NCBI GenBank assembly: GCA_020629965.1
Contig: JAHDCG010000015.1
Location: forward strand, 21,482 to 71,036
Source: Saprospiraceae bacterium
GTDB lineage: Bacteria; Bacteroidota; Bacteroidia; Chitinophagales; Saprospiraceae
DNA length: 49,555 nt
Direction of reading: 5' to 3'
This document shows, piece by piece, positions 1 to 10,600 of this stretch. Within the stretch, counting starts at the first letter, position 1, and each line of letters opens with the position of its first letter. The position numbers were made by a program, and so were the translations under genes. Below the pieces are notes generated by a model. It saw only the letters and a program-made list of their open reading frames with translations, did no database searches and was not told where the DNA came from.

Positions 1-60
1 TTTTCTTTTCTTTTCTTTTCTTTTCTTTTCTTTTCTTTTCTTTTCTTTTCTTTTCTTTTC
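1..60. repeat. TTTTC pentanucleotide satellite at the window edge
   Basis: Twelve perfect copies of TTTTC run from the first base to position 60, so the tract probably continues to the left of the window. It is followed by AT-rich non-coding sequence. The pyrimidine-pure strand makes it prone to slippage and a likely assembly edge. Confidence 0.97.
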
Positions 61-197
61 AGCCTAAAAAATATACTGTGTCCGTTTTTTTTTTCAAACG
101 GGCGTAAAAATCTTATACTTGTCTTTACGCAAGTTTAAATGGATTGTAGTACCAATATAATAATTGTTGAGGTATTACGACATCTCTAACAGCAAAA

Positions 198-246
198 CAG
201 ACCGATGCCTTCATCTGGAAAATATCGGCACGGTCTGCATTTTTTA
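198..246 (+). terminator. Intrinsic terminator-like hairpin
   Basis: CAGACCG plus TGCC (one bulged A) pairs with GGCA plus CGGTCTG across a loop of about 18 nt, followed by CATTTTTT on the plus strand. It would end a rightward transcript from 61-200 or from before the window. No gene for it is visible, so a small RNA ending here is possible. Confidence 0.5.
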
Positions 247-261
247 ATTTACATTAAACCG

Positions 262-294
262 CAAAGGTATGAAAAAATTCATTAGAAACAACTC
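262..294 (-). promoter_or_regulatory. Leftward Bacteroidota promoter (TTG...TACCTTTG)
   Basis: Read on the minus strand, TACCTTTG (plus 262-269) matches the phylum -7 consensus TAnnTTTG, with a TTG about 19 nt upstream. It points left, away from the 638 gene, towards the TTTTC satellite and the window edge. It should drive either a gene beyond the left end, with a leader of at least 250 nt, or a small RNA. Identification is by motif only. Confidence 0.45.
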
Positions 295-637
295 GCATTT
301 CCGTTTATACTATGTTCCTCCGCTCACATAACGGACGTAGCCATTTAACATCTTTTCGGATACATTTTGCCGATAAACTGCGCGGTTTCTCAAGATAATA
401 TTGACTTCTCGTCTTGTAGCTACTGTAAAATTTATCATTTTACACCGCTTATCGCTATATCAACGCTTTGATATAGAAGAGACATCTATGCTTACAGAAA
501 GCGTACGCATTTCGTCGATTAATGTTTTTTAATAGATATTAGAATGTTGAATCTGTGAAATCCTGCTGTACACATAAAACTGAACAGAACGTTCCGCTTT
601 ACGAAACAAAGCACATTCTAATTTAAAATTTTTTCTA

Positions 638-1759
638 ATGAGGACAATAACATTAACCTTACTTTTACTTTTCTCATTGCAATCTTTCAGCTCTTTTGCT
701 CAAACAGCAGAAGTTGTCGGATGCGATAAAATCGTTTTAACTTCGCAAACTTTTGACAAGACACTTATTTCGATGGCTTTAATAAATGAAGAAATCGGAC
801 CTTGTGAGAAGTTGGTTCAAATCATAGAATATGCGCCTGCTAAATTTTGGTTGGAAAAGAAAAACGCAGCAGGAATTTGGACTGAAATAGCAGGACCTAT
901 CGAGTCGAGACTTCCTGTTCCTGCTTCAGAACCTTTGACGAGAGGTAAGACACAAATCGCTTTTAGCGACGGCGACGCTGCACACGGAACATACCGCGGA
1001 CGTATTTCAGTCCCTGTTCAGTATTTAAAATCTTGCGGTCCGGTCGTGTACCATGCAAACGGAAAACGCAACGTTGATTTTCAAGCAGTTGACTCAAGAC
1101 ACTTTATTACTAATGAAGTAGTCATAGGCAAAACTGTTCCGAGCGACAATGTTTTCACATTTCTCGACATCAACCAAGATAATCTGCAAAACGGATTTGA
1201 TGAAGGCGACATTGTTTCCATTGACGTATCTCAATCACAAAATTATAGTCAATATTGGGTCGCCATTTTCGAACAAGGTCCGAATCATAACCGCTACAAT
1301 TCACTGGGATGGACTCTCGGAACTACAAATGAAGTTAATTTGACAAACCTGTGGAAAACCGGTCATTCGAATTGGGAATTTGAGTTAAATCATCAATACG
1401 AAGTGCAGTTTGTAGTGGAAAACAATGACTGCATTAATACCAACGGATGGAATGTAGACCACCAAGTATTTTTCATATGTCCGTTTGGAAACGGATGTAG
1501 GGAGGTAGCAGAAGACGAAGAAATTCTTATGACACCAAACCCTGCAAGTGACTATGTGGAATTTAAAAATTTATACATTGATTCAAACGATGAGTATCAT
1601 TTGATTATTTCTGACTTATCCGGTAAAACAATTATTAGTAATCAGATTACTTCTAATACTGTAAACACATCCGAACTCACACCGGGAATGTATTTAGTAA
1701 ATATTTTGCTTGACGGGAAGCAAATATTTACTTCAAAACTCGTAGTGAATAAATGGTAA
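638..1759 (+). CDS. Secreted protein with T9SS type A C-terminal sorting domain
   Basis: The 373-residue protein begins with a clear signal peptide (MRTITLTLLLLFSLQSF, likely cleaved after SFAQ). It ends in a type IX secretion sorting domain of about 80 residues: TPNPASDYVEF opens the domain, a LIISDLSGK strand follows, and TPGMYLVNIL with a short basic tail closes it. The middle (residues 25-285) is a beta-rich region with no motif I recognise. It should be exported through Sec, carried across the outer membrane by the T9SS and anchored to or released from the surface. It heads a tight three-gene cluster: its stop overlaps the next ATG in ATGGTAA, and a strong terminator hairpin follows 10 nt after its stop. 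Base composition is clearly AT-richer than the gene at 4614. The molecular function is unknown. Confidence 0.85.
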   Translation: MRTITLTLLLLFSLQSFSSFAQTAEVVGCDKIVLTSQTFDKTLISMALINEEIGPCEKLVQIIEYAPAKFWLEKKNAAGIWTEIAGPIESRLPVPASEPLTRGKTQIAFSDGDAAHGTYRGRISVPVQYLKSCGPVVYHANGKRNVDFQAVDSRHFITNEVVIGKTVPSDNVFTFLDINQDNLQNGFDEGDIVSIDVSQSQNYSQYWVAIFEQGPNHNRYNSLGWTLGTTNEVNLTNLWKTGHSNWEFELNHQYEVQFVVENNDCINTNGWNVDHQVFFICPFGNGCREVAEDEEILMTPNPASDYVEFKNLYIDSNDEYHLIISDLSGKTIISNQITSNTVNTSELTPGMYLVNILLDGKQIFTSKLVVNKW

Positions 1760-3213
1760 GTTCATTTTATGCTAAGTTCCGACTTTCTGAGGGTCGGAAC
1801 TTAGCATTTTTTCATAATGTATCTGTACTATTTTGCTTGTTCCTGTTTTCAATAAATCTTCCCGCTCAAAACCTGATACCGAATCCGGGGTTTGATGATT
1901 TAAATGAATGTCCCGAAAATTTTTATGAGCTTGATAAAGCTTTTCCTTGGTCGAATGCAAGCAATAATTTAACTTCTGCTTTAAATAGTTGTATGACAGC
2001 TAATCGAACTTCTGTTCCGAATGCAGGTATTGCTTTAACGAGTTATCAACCGGCTCTTAGTGGTCAGGGGTATGCTTATATACAGGATTATAGCAATATT
2101 TCAAATAATGGGTATTGTGGATATTTACAAACGCCTTTGACGAGAGAGTTAACAAAAGGTGAAGTGTACTACATAGAATTTTATATGTCTCCTGATAATT
2201 TTGTAACTCCTTCTCAAACTATATATAAGGACGGTATAGGTCTTGCATTTTCAGATACACTTGTAAACTATGAGTTGTCAATGAACAACGATTTTATTCC
2301 TCTGACAAGTGTTGTAGATAACTTCGGTACGCTTATTACAGATACAGTTGGGTGGACGAAGGCAAGCGGGTGTTATACAGCCAAGGGTGGAGAGAGCTAT
2401 GTTGTATTAGGTGATTTTCGCAATAGAAATAATGTTTTAATTTATATTGAATTTCCGAATAATCAACCACACACTAATTATCTTTACATTGACGATGTTA
2501 TGGTCATTCCTTTCGACCCGCTGCCCGATACACTATTACTTTGTCAAAATGAAACACAAACTTTGAATGCCAGTTTTTTGGATGCCGGATATAAGTGGAA
2601 TACCGGAGAAACCGACTCTCTCTTGACGGTATCGTCCGCAGGTGTTTATACCGTAGAAGCATTTTTAGATAACTGTGTATTACGAGATACGGTAGTTGTT
2701 CTGAGTACGGAAGAAACCGAAGCCTTACCGCGCGATACGGTGATTTGTCAAGATGAAATATGGCAACCTGTTCTGCCTTTTCCGGGTGATTACCTTTGGT
2801 CGGACGGCTCCGAGAATGCGACGCTTGCTATAAATGCATCGGGTTTCTATTCGGTTTCCGTTACCAATAACTGCGGAGAATACGTTTTCTCGGTCGATGT
2901 AGAAGCCGAAAGTTGTTTCTGTGAAATTTTTGTACCGAATGCTTTCTCACCTGATTTTGATGGTGTCAATGATAAGTTAGAAATATATCCCGGTTGTGAT
3001 TTTGAGTATGAAATTACCGACTTTCGTATCTATGACAGGTGGGGCGGTCGCGTTTTTTCTATGACAAACGAAAACGAAATCGGTTGGGACGGAACGGTAA
3101 ACGGTACACTCGCAGCGGAAGGAGTTTACATTTGGTTTTTAGAATATGACGTTATCCGCAACGGTATAAGAAAGCGTCGTGTTCAAAAAGGAGATGTCAG
3201 TATTATACCTTAA
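1753..3213 (+). CDS. Secreted protein with gliding motility-associated (CHU_C) C-terminal domain
   Basis: The C-terminal part (from about residue 392, VPNAFSPDFDGVNDKLEI) is a textbook CHU_C / T9SS type B sorting domain, with the IYDRWGGRVF strand and the WDGTVNG loop. Before it come two Ig-like/PKD-like modules of the kind W.DGSENATL...GFYSVSVTN (residues about 255-385). An N-terminal carbohydrate-binding-like region follows the signal peptide and begins QNLIPNPGFDDLNECP. The only in-frame ATG before the hydrophobic stretch is at 1753, overlapping the previous stop, which gives an unusually long n-region before the signal core VLFCLFLFSINLPAQ. That n-region is encoded by a terminator hairpin. 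No other ATG, GTG or TTG gives a full signal peptide, so the start is uncertain. Likely a surface or adhesin-like T9SS cargo of unknown ligand. Confidence 0.8.
   Translation: MVSSFYAKFRLSEGRNLAFFHNVSVLFCLFLFSINLPAQNLIPNPGFDDLNECPENFYELDKAFPWSNASNNLTSALNSCMTANRTSVPNAGIALTSYQPALSGQGYAYIQDYSNISNNGYCGYLQTPLTRELTKGEVYYIEFYMSPDNFVTPSQTIYKDGIGLAFSDTLVNYELSMNNDFIPLTSVVDNFGTLITDTVGWTKASGCYTAKGGESYVVLGDFRNRNNVLIYIEFPNNQPHTNYLYIDDVMVIPFDPLPDTLLLCQNETQTLNASFLDAGYKWNTGETDSLLTVSSAGVYTVEAFLDNCVLRDTVVVLSTEETEALPRDTVICQDEIWQPVLPFPGDYLWSDGSENATLAINASGFYSVSVTNNCGEYVFSVDVEAESCFCEIFVPNAFSPDFDGVNDKLEIYPGCDFEYEITDFRIYDRWGGRVFSMTNENEIGWDGTVNGTLAAEGVYIWFLEYDVIRNGIRKRRVQKGDVSIIP
1769..1812 (+). terminator. Strong intrinsic terminator overlapping the start of the next ORF
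   Basis: A perfect 15-bp stem (1769-1783 with 1793-1807, 9-nt loop) is followed by TTTTTT at 1807-1812. It lies 10 nt after the stop of the 638 gene but inside the first 20 codons of the ORF that begins at 1753. That makes it either a normal terminator, with the downstream gene starting in an unusual way, or a translation-coupled attenuator. Confidence 0.85.
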
Positions 3214-3224
3214 ATTCGTAAAAA

Positions 3225-4433
3225 ATGACTTGCAGCCGTATTTTCTTACAAGTTATGTTTCTGCTTATCGGTAACTCTTCGTACTGTCAAGAAGCGATGT
3301 GCGGTTTTCAATATATGTTGAAAAAAAATACTATTGCCGACCCGAGTATAGTTGATAAAATAACGGAAGTAAACCGCACTTTATCTCAACCGGATGACTA
3401 TGTAATCTCGGCGGTAGCAAGAGAAAACTTGTTTATTCCCGTGGTCGTACACATCGTTAAAAGTGAGTCAGACAGATATATCAGCGATGAAGCGATTTTT
3501 TCGCAAATTCAAATTTTGAATCGTGACTTTAACGCTAAAAATCTCGATTTGAATACAGTTCCCGATGAATTTAAACCTAACATTTCAAACGGTGGTATAG
3601 AATTCTGTCTTGCCGTGCGCAACGACGGTAATTCAGATAAAGCAGGAATTATTCGACAATATACAGACGTTGAATTTTTCGGTCTTAACAATAACTTGTA
3701 CTATACCGACCGAGGCGGCAGTACCGCTTGGGACACCGAAAAATATCTCAATATTTGGGTAGCTGACACAGGAGAGTCCATATCAGGCTTTGGTTCTTAC
3801 CCCGGTCAGACAGAAGCATACAGACAAGGTGTAGTTATTCATCCCGCCTATTTCGGAGAAAATGAGTCGCGCAGATACAACCTCGGTCGAGTCGCGGTAC
3901 ACGAAGTCGGTCATTATCTCGGATTAAATCATGTTTGGGATAATAATGGTAATTGTGATACGGATGACGGGGTTTTCGATACGCCTTCACAGCAAAGCTC
4001 ATACACAGGTTGCCCGCAATATCCGCAAAGTACCTGCGGAAGCAACGATATGTTTATGGATTTCATGGATTATGTCGATGACGACTGCATGGTAATGTTT
4101 TCAAAAGGGCAGGTCGCTCGAATGATTACCGTTTTAGAAACTTTCAGACCTGGACTAATACAGATGAACGGAGAATGTTTGAGTTTGAAAGAAAATTCTG
4201 TTGAAGAAAACTTTTTCTTGCACCCAAATCCTATAAGAGGAATAGTCTCGGTGGAAGTTTCGGAAAATACGGCATCTGTCAAACAGGTAGAAATTTACAA
4301 CTCTACGGGAAAAACTGTCTTTTCCGAAAAAATTGTTTTCAGAAATAAAATGACTTTCGATTTATCTTTCTTACCCGCCGGCATTTACTTTTTTAGAGCA
4401 GGTAAAAGCAGCAAAAAAATTATGATTTTATAG
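3225..4433 (+). CDS. Secreted M43-like (pappalysin/cytophagalysin) zinc metalloprotease with T9SS domain
   Basis: The protein has 402 residues. The zinc-binding signature HEVGHYLGLNH (HEXXHXXGXXH, about residues 227-237) is followed by the conserved ...DTPSQQ... segment and a Met-turn region MDFMDYVDDDCMVMF. This order is typical of peptidase family M43, as are cysteines such as those in NCDTDDG and YTGCPQYPQSTCG. The signal peptide is short (MTCSRIFLQVMFLLIGNSSYCQ). The last 75 residues (HPNPIRGIVSVEVS to KIMIL) are a T9SS type A sorting domain. The enzyme should therefore act outside the cell or on its surface as an endopeptidase; its substrate is not known. It starts 11 nt after the 1753 gene and is probably co-transcribed with it. 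Confidence 0.9.
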   Translation: MTCSRIFLQVMFLLIGNSSYCQEAMCGFQYMLKKNTIADPSIVDKITEVNRTLSQPDDYVISAVARENLFIPVVVHIVKSESDRYISDEAIFSQIQILNRDFNAKNLDLNTVPDEFKPNISNGGIEFCLAVRNDGNSDKAGIIRQYTDVEFFGLNNNLYYTDRGGSTAWDTEKYLNIWVADTGESISGFGSYPGQTEAYRQGVVIHPAYFGENESRRYNLGRVAVHEVGHYLGLNHVWDNNGNCDTDDGVFDTPSQQSSYTGCPQYPQSTCGSNDMFMDFMDYVDDDCMVMFSKGQVARMITVLETFRPGLIQMNGECLSLKENSVEENFFLHPNPIRGIVSVEVSENTASVKQVEIYNSTGKTVFSEKIVFRNKMTFDLSFLPAGIYFFRAGKSSKKIMIL

Positions 4434-4613
4434 TTTTGTTTTATATGCGACACCCTTCTCCTACCTGAATCAAGTGTATTTCCCACCATCCTTCCTCATT
4501 CTCTAAACAAATTCCCTATCTTCGCTCAAAATTCCCCCCTCCCGTTCACAATTCGCCTGTTACTGATTTCCGGTTTCTGAAATTCCGGGCTTAAACGTTA
4601 AACGAACACTACC

Positions 4614-7600
4614 ATGAAAGCTACCCTCCGTGCCTTCCGCTGCGGGGCAATTCTCTGTGCCTGCCTCCTTTTTTGCCCGCAAAATGCCTACGCCCAACCG
4701 CTCACCATGGACGGTTTTATCGGCATCAATATTCAGCGCGACCAATCCGTCGAAAAGATGAAAGCCGTCGGTTTTGTGCGCGAATACCACCCCGCGCCGC
4801 TCGACCAAGGCTACCCCGCGCTCAACAATATCACCGAAGATGCCTCGCCCGTTTATCCCTTTTCGCAGTACAAATTTAACCCTTCTTATCAGACACAGAC
4901 TATCGTACCTTTCGATACTTACTACGCCGATATTCAAAATAATGACATCGAAGTCGCCGTTTCCATGTTGCAGGCATTTCCGTGGATGTTTACCGACGAC
5001 GACAGTCCGCTGCTGCCGCAAAACCCGAATACCGCCGCGATTTTGGAGCAAAAACCGATGTACCCCGGCGACGACCCGACCGACCCGAATTCCTATTTGG
5101 CGCACGCCGATTGGCTGTACCAATATGCCGCTCGTTACGGCAATACGAACTTTTCGCCGCTTAAAACCGCCGCCGTCGTCACCCCGCGCCTGCACCCCGA
5201 CGAGGTGCCGCTGACGGGTCTCGGTACGGTGCGCTACTACGAAAATTGGAACGAACCCGATAAGTGGTGGTATCCGCAGTACCCCGATACTTACTTTACG
5301 CCGGCGGAATATGCCGTGATGCTTTCCGCCGATTACGACGGGCATCAGCAGACTATGGGACTGCTGCCCGACCCCGAAAATCCGGGACAGGAAATCTCCG
5401 TTGTCGGTATGAAAAACGCCGACCCGACCGCCAAAATGGTCACCGCCGGATTGTCCGACCCCGACCTCGACTACATCGAGGGCATGACCGCTTGGTTTGA
5501 AGCCAACCGCGACCCCGACGGCCCCAACGGCACTTTTCCCTTCGAGGTTTTGTCCATTCACCATTACAGCAACACGGGGCAGGAGCTGAATACGCTCGGC
5601 GAGTACGGCATTTCGCCCGAAAACGACATGGTGAAGCAAAAACTACTGCCCGTCAGCAATTACCGCGACCAACACTTCCCCGAGGTCGAGTTGTGGCTCT
5701 CCGAGTTCGGCTACGACATCGACCCGACCTCACAGCAGCGCGTGCCGTGGGAAGGCATCGGCAGTGCCGACCGGCAGGAAATTCAGGCGCAATGGATTAT
5801 TCGTTCTTACCTCGAAATCGCGGCGAGCGGCTTCGACCGTGCCATGCTTTACGAACTGCGTGATGCCTGCGGCGGCGACATCTGCGGCTTGTTTCAGGCG
5901 AGCGGACTGACCGAGCGCGACTACTCTCCGCGCAAATCTTGGTACTACGTTTATACTTTGAAAAATGTGCTGTCCGGCTACGTTTACGATGCGGAATTAT
6001 CGCCCTGCCAAACCACCGATTGCGCTGTGGATTGTCCGCGTGTGTATCGTTTTGTCAATCCGAATAATCCCGCCGATAAGGTCTTCGCGCTGTGGTCGCC
6101 GACCTCTTGTGACAAGCCCGCGTACACTTACAATTTGGATTTGGAAGGGGCAAACGGCGGCACTTTAATCGAAATGAATGCGCCCTCGACAACGGGCGTA
6201 AAAACGGCTTTGTCGGGCGAAAATATTGCCGTTTCCGTTTCCGAACGTCCCGTTTTTATCAAAACCGGTGCGGCGACTAACAGCCCGAATGTAGCTTGTC
6301 TGAATAATTTGCAGGTCAGCGCAAGTACTTGCAGTTCCGTACAATTAGCGTGGGCAAATACGCCCGGTGTCAGCGAAATCGACGTGTGGACTTTCCCCGC
6401 CGGCACGACCGATTTCGACCTTTTTCACGGAAATTTTATCGCCGAAAAAATTCCTGCTGCCGACGGAAATTTCACCGTGACGGGCTTGACGGAAAACACC
6501 GATTACGTCTTCGTTTGCTACGCCCGCGATGCGGCGGGCAATGTTTCTGCACCATGCTCAGTCAGCGGCGGCACGGGTGAGGCGACCTGCAAAATCACCG
6601 TTAACCCCGCGTGGATTTACGATTTTTCGGGCGCGAATGCAGTACCCGACCAACTCTTTGACGAGCAAAATGCGCACGACCCGATATGCGACGACGGCGG
6701 CGCACCGACAAGTAATTTTGGTATCGAATACAATCAAAGCGCACCAATCAGCGTCAGCGTGGATTTGCAGGATTATTACCGCATCGACGCGCTGTATCTT
6801 TACGATGCCAATGATTTCAGTAATTTTAAAATCGAATACGCCGCCTCGCCCAACGGCCCGTGGCAGACCGCGCTCGATTACACGACTGCGCCCTTCGGCA
6901 TTTGGCAGACTTTCGCAAGTATTTTTCCCGCAAATATGCCGCTGCGGTGGCTGCGTTTTACCTCGGCGGGCGACGACCGCGCACAGGTCGGCGAGATTAT
7001 TTTATGCGGTGAGATCGCCGATTTTGACGATAATGCCGTGCCGCCCTCACCGCCGCTCGACTTTGCGCACACCTTTAGTTCTTGCAATTCTTTGACGCTC
7101 GCGTGGTCGGCGACTTTCGACACCGATGTGGTTGCCTATGAATTACAAGCCGGCGGCGAAACGCTGACTGTGCCTTTTGCGGGGCAAAATTACACGGCGG
7201 AAATCTCGAATTTGAACACCGAAATTACTTACAACGTCAGCCTCCGCGCTTTGGATGCTGACGGCAATTATTCCGCGCCGCTGACGGTGAGTGCCGCGAC
7301 TTTGCCCGCCGCCGAATGCGATGCAGACTGTGCGACGAGTTGCGCCTGTCAGATTTGTCTGCGTCCGTCTTGGATACAAAATCTGACACCTGCCGCCGGC
7401 ATCGACCCCGCGCGTTTGGCGGATGAGCAGGACACCAATCCGGTCTGCGGCAGCGGTGGTGTACCGCTGACCGAATGGGGCGAAAATTATAATGCAAACT
7501 CGGGTGTGCCGCCGATGATTGCCGTCGTGGACTTGCAGCAATGCTACGCTTTGAGTTCCGTACACGTATTCGACGGTTCGGGCGAAGACTTTTTAACGAT

Positions 7601-10600
7601 TGAATACAAGGACGCCGACGACGAATGGCAACTGCTGACCGAGTACCTCACCGACGCGACTTTTGTATGGCATGAGTTTGAAAATCTGACAATGACGACG
7701 CGCTATTTGCGCTTGACGAAAGCGGGCAATCAGGCGAAAATCAATGAGATAGCGGTCTGCGGTGTACCCGCGATTTGCGGAGACTGCACGATTGCCGTCG
7801 GCACGCCCTGCAATGACAACGACCCCTGCACGGAAAACGACGTTTACGATGAAAACTGCAATTGCAGCGGCACTTTTGCGGATGCGGACGGCGATACAAT
7901 CTGTGACAGCGAAGACCTCTGCCCGACGGGCGACGACCTGCTCGATAACGACAACGACGGCACCCCGAATGCCTGTGACCCGACCCCCGACGGCGAGGGC
8001 GGCGACAGCGACGACTGCGATTATTTGACCCTCTCGGCAAATGTTACGGACGCCTCTTGCGCGGGAAATAACGAGGGCGCAATCGAACTGAACCTGCCGA
8101 ACTGCCCCGGCGGAAACGGCAGCGGTAATAACGGCGGCGTAAACGAAAATCTCGCTCTGACGGGTACAGCAAGCCAAAGCAGTACCAATTACGATGCCCC
8201 CGCAAGTCGCGCCAATGACGGCAACACCAACGGCAATTTTTGGGGCGGACAAACGTGCAGCGCAACGACTTGGGAAGCGCAGCCGTGGTGGGAAATCGAC
8301 CTCGGCGCGGTAGTAAATTTACAATCCGTCAACGTTTGGAATCGCTCTGATTGCTGCGCGGAAAATTTGTCAAACTATTACATTTTGGTTTCGGAAACGC
8401 CGTTTGTGAGCGATAATTTGAATGACATTTTAAACCAAAACGGCGTAACGGCTTACTTGGAATCGGAAGCGGCAGCCTTTCCGACGACGACCCAAACGCC
8501 GGTTGCAGGCAGATATGTGCGCGTGCAAAGGCAGGGCGCGGGCTTTCTGATTGCTGCCGAAATCGAAGTCATCGGCGCGGGCGGCAGCTCGGGCGGCGGC
8601 TGCGATTTTACCTTTGCTTGGAGCGATAATGCGGGCGATACGGCTGCGCCGGAAAATCTGTCGGCGGGCAATTATCAAGTCACCGTCAGCAACACCGACG
8701 GCTGCTCGCAAACGCTGAACGTTACGGTCGGCAACGCCGAAAATGACAGCGACAACGACGGTATCTGCGACTCGGCAGACCAATGTCCGGGCGCGGACGA
8801 CAACGCGGACAATGACAACGACGGTATTCCGAACGGCTGCGACTCGACTCCCGACGGCGGCGGAGATACGGACGGCTGCGCGGATTGGGATTTGACTTTT
8901 ACGGTCAGCGACGAAAGCTGTGCGGGGGCGAATGACGGGGTGATTACGTTAAATCTGCCTTGCAGCGACGGCGGAAATACGGGCGGCGGCGACACCGAAA
9001 ATCTCGCGCTCGCGGGCACGGCAAGTCAGTCCGGCACCATGTGGAACGCCGAGGCCGACCGCGCCAACGACGGCATCACGAACGGCAACTTTTGGGGCGC
9101 AAACTCCGTGACCGGTACGCAGTGGGGCGTGCAGCCGTGGTGGCAAATCGACCTCGGGCAAAGCGCGCAACTTCAGCAAATCAACATTTGGAATCGCACC
9201 GATTGCTGCGCGGAGAGTTTGAGCAATTACTACGTTTTGGTATCGGAAAATGCTTTCGGCGATGCAACTTTGGATGAGTTGCTTGCGGACGCAAATGTGA
9301 CGACTTTGCAGCAAAACGAAGCGGCGGGCGCACCGACTGAAATTACGACAAATGCAACGGGGCGTTATGTGCGCATACAGTTGCAGGGCGCGGGTATTTT
9401 GAGTTTGGCGGAGGTAGAAATTTTCGGCGGCGACGACGGTAGTGCGGATTGTGATTTATCGATAATTTGGAATGACAATGCGACGGCGACGGAAAGAGAA
9501 AATCTCGCTCCCGGCGGCTATGCGGTCACGGTGACGGATGCGGCGGCGGGCTGTGCGGAAACGGCAACGATGACCGTGGCAGCGGGAGAAAATTGCACGG
9601 GCATTGTAATATATTGTCCGCCGCATCAAAGCGTAGATTTACCCGCCGGGCAGGAAATGACGGTTTTAAATTGGAATGACGCAACGGCAACGACGACCTG
9701 CGCTGCGGACGGATTGACGATAACGCAGACGGCGGGCGCAACGAACGGCAGCACTTTTTCCGTCGGCACAAATGAGGAAATCATCTACACGGCAAGCGAC
9801 GATTGCGGCAATACGGCGACCTGTTCTTTCATATTAGAAGTCAGCGGAAATATTGCCGAAGGCGAACCCGCGCCCGAAAATTATTGCGCGGCAAACGCTT
9901 CGCATCCGTGGTGGCAATGGATAAGCCGCGTCGTTTTTGCGGATATCGACCATGTAAGTCAGAAAGACGGTTACGGCAATTACACGGCGACGGAAAGCCC
10001 CGTCAATCGCGGTGCGACTTACACTTTCACGGGCGAGCCGGATTACGCTTGGCTGCCTTACGACGAGCATTGGCGCGTGTGGATTGACTTTAACCGCGAC
10101 GGCGATTTTGGCGATGCCGGCGAGTTGGTTTTAGAAGACCACGGCGAGGGCATCATTACCGGCGACATCACGATACCGCTGACTGCCTCCGTCGGTAAAA
10201 CACGGATGCGGATTGCCATGCAGGACAGCGAATACGCGGAACCCTGCGGCAGTTTTGTGTACGGCGAGGTGGAAGATTATACTTTGGATGTGCGTGCGGG
10301 CGGTACGGGATTGCAGATTTCCGAGTCGGAAAATGTGATTGAAATGCGCCATGAATTGACGAAGGTAAACACCGGTTTTTCCGTCTATCCGAACCCAACG
10401 CGAGGCGAACTGAATGTAGTCGCACATGATTTTAAAGGGCAAATAATGACGCTGCGCATTGCGGATGCTTACGGGCGTGTTTTGCGGGAGCGGGAGTTTG
10501 CGGGAGAAACGCTGCGTTTTGATTTGCGGGGTTTTGCGGCGGGGCTTTACTTTTTGGTTTCGGAAGGGGAGGAGGGAGTTATTTTTTGGGAGCGGGTGGT

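Larger units (their letters stand above)
61..637. other. Non-coding region, rich in small hairpins
   Basis: I see no convincing coding frame here. It holds the terminator-like hairpin and leftward promoter listed separately, plus several small palindromes: stem-loops at about 425-443 and 456-475, and a 10-bp inverted repeat, attagaatgt near 539-548 against its complement near 613-622, just before the first gene. It may hold the leader of a leftward gene outside the window and the promoter region of the 638 gene. No function can be assigned from sequence alone. Confidence 0.5.

Noticed and set aside
4560-5639. Long open frame (359 codons) on the minus strand
   Set aside because: It lies antisense to the GH-like head of the giant gene, is Gly/Val/Arg-rich with no domain, and is explained by the high GC of the coding strand.
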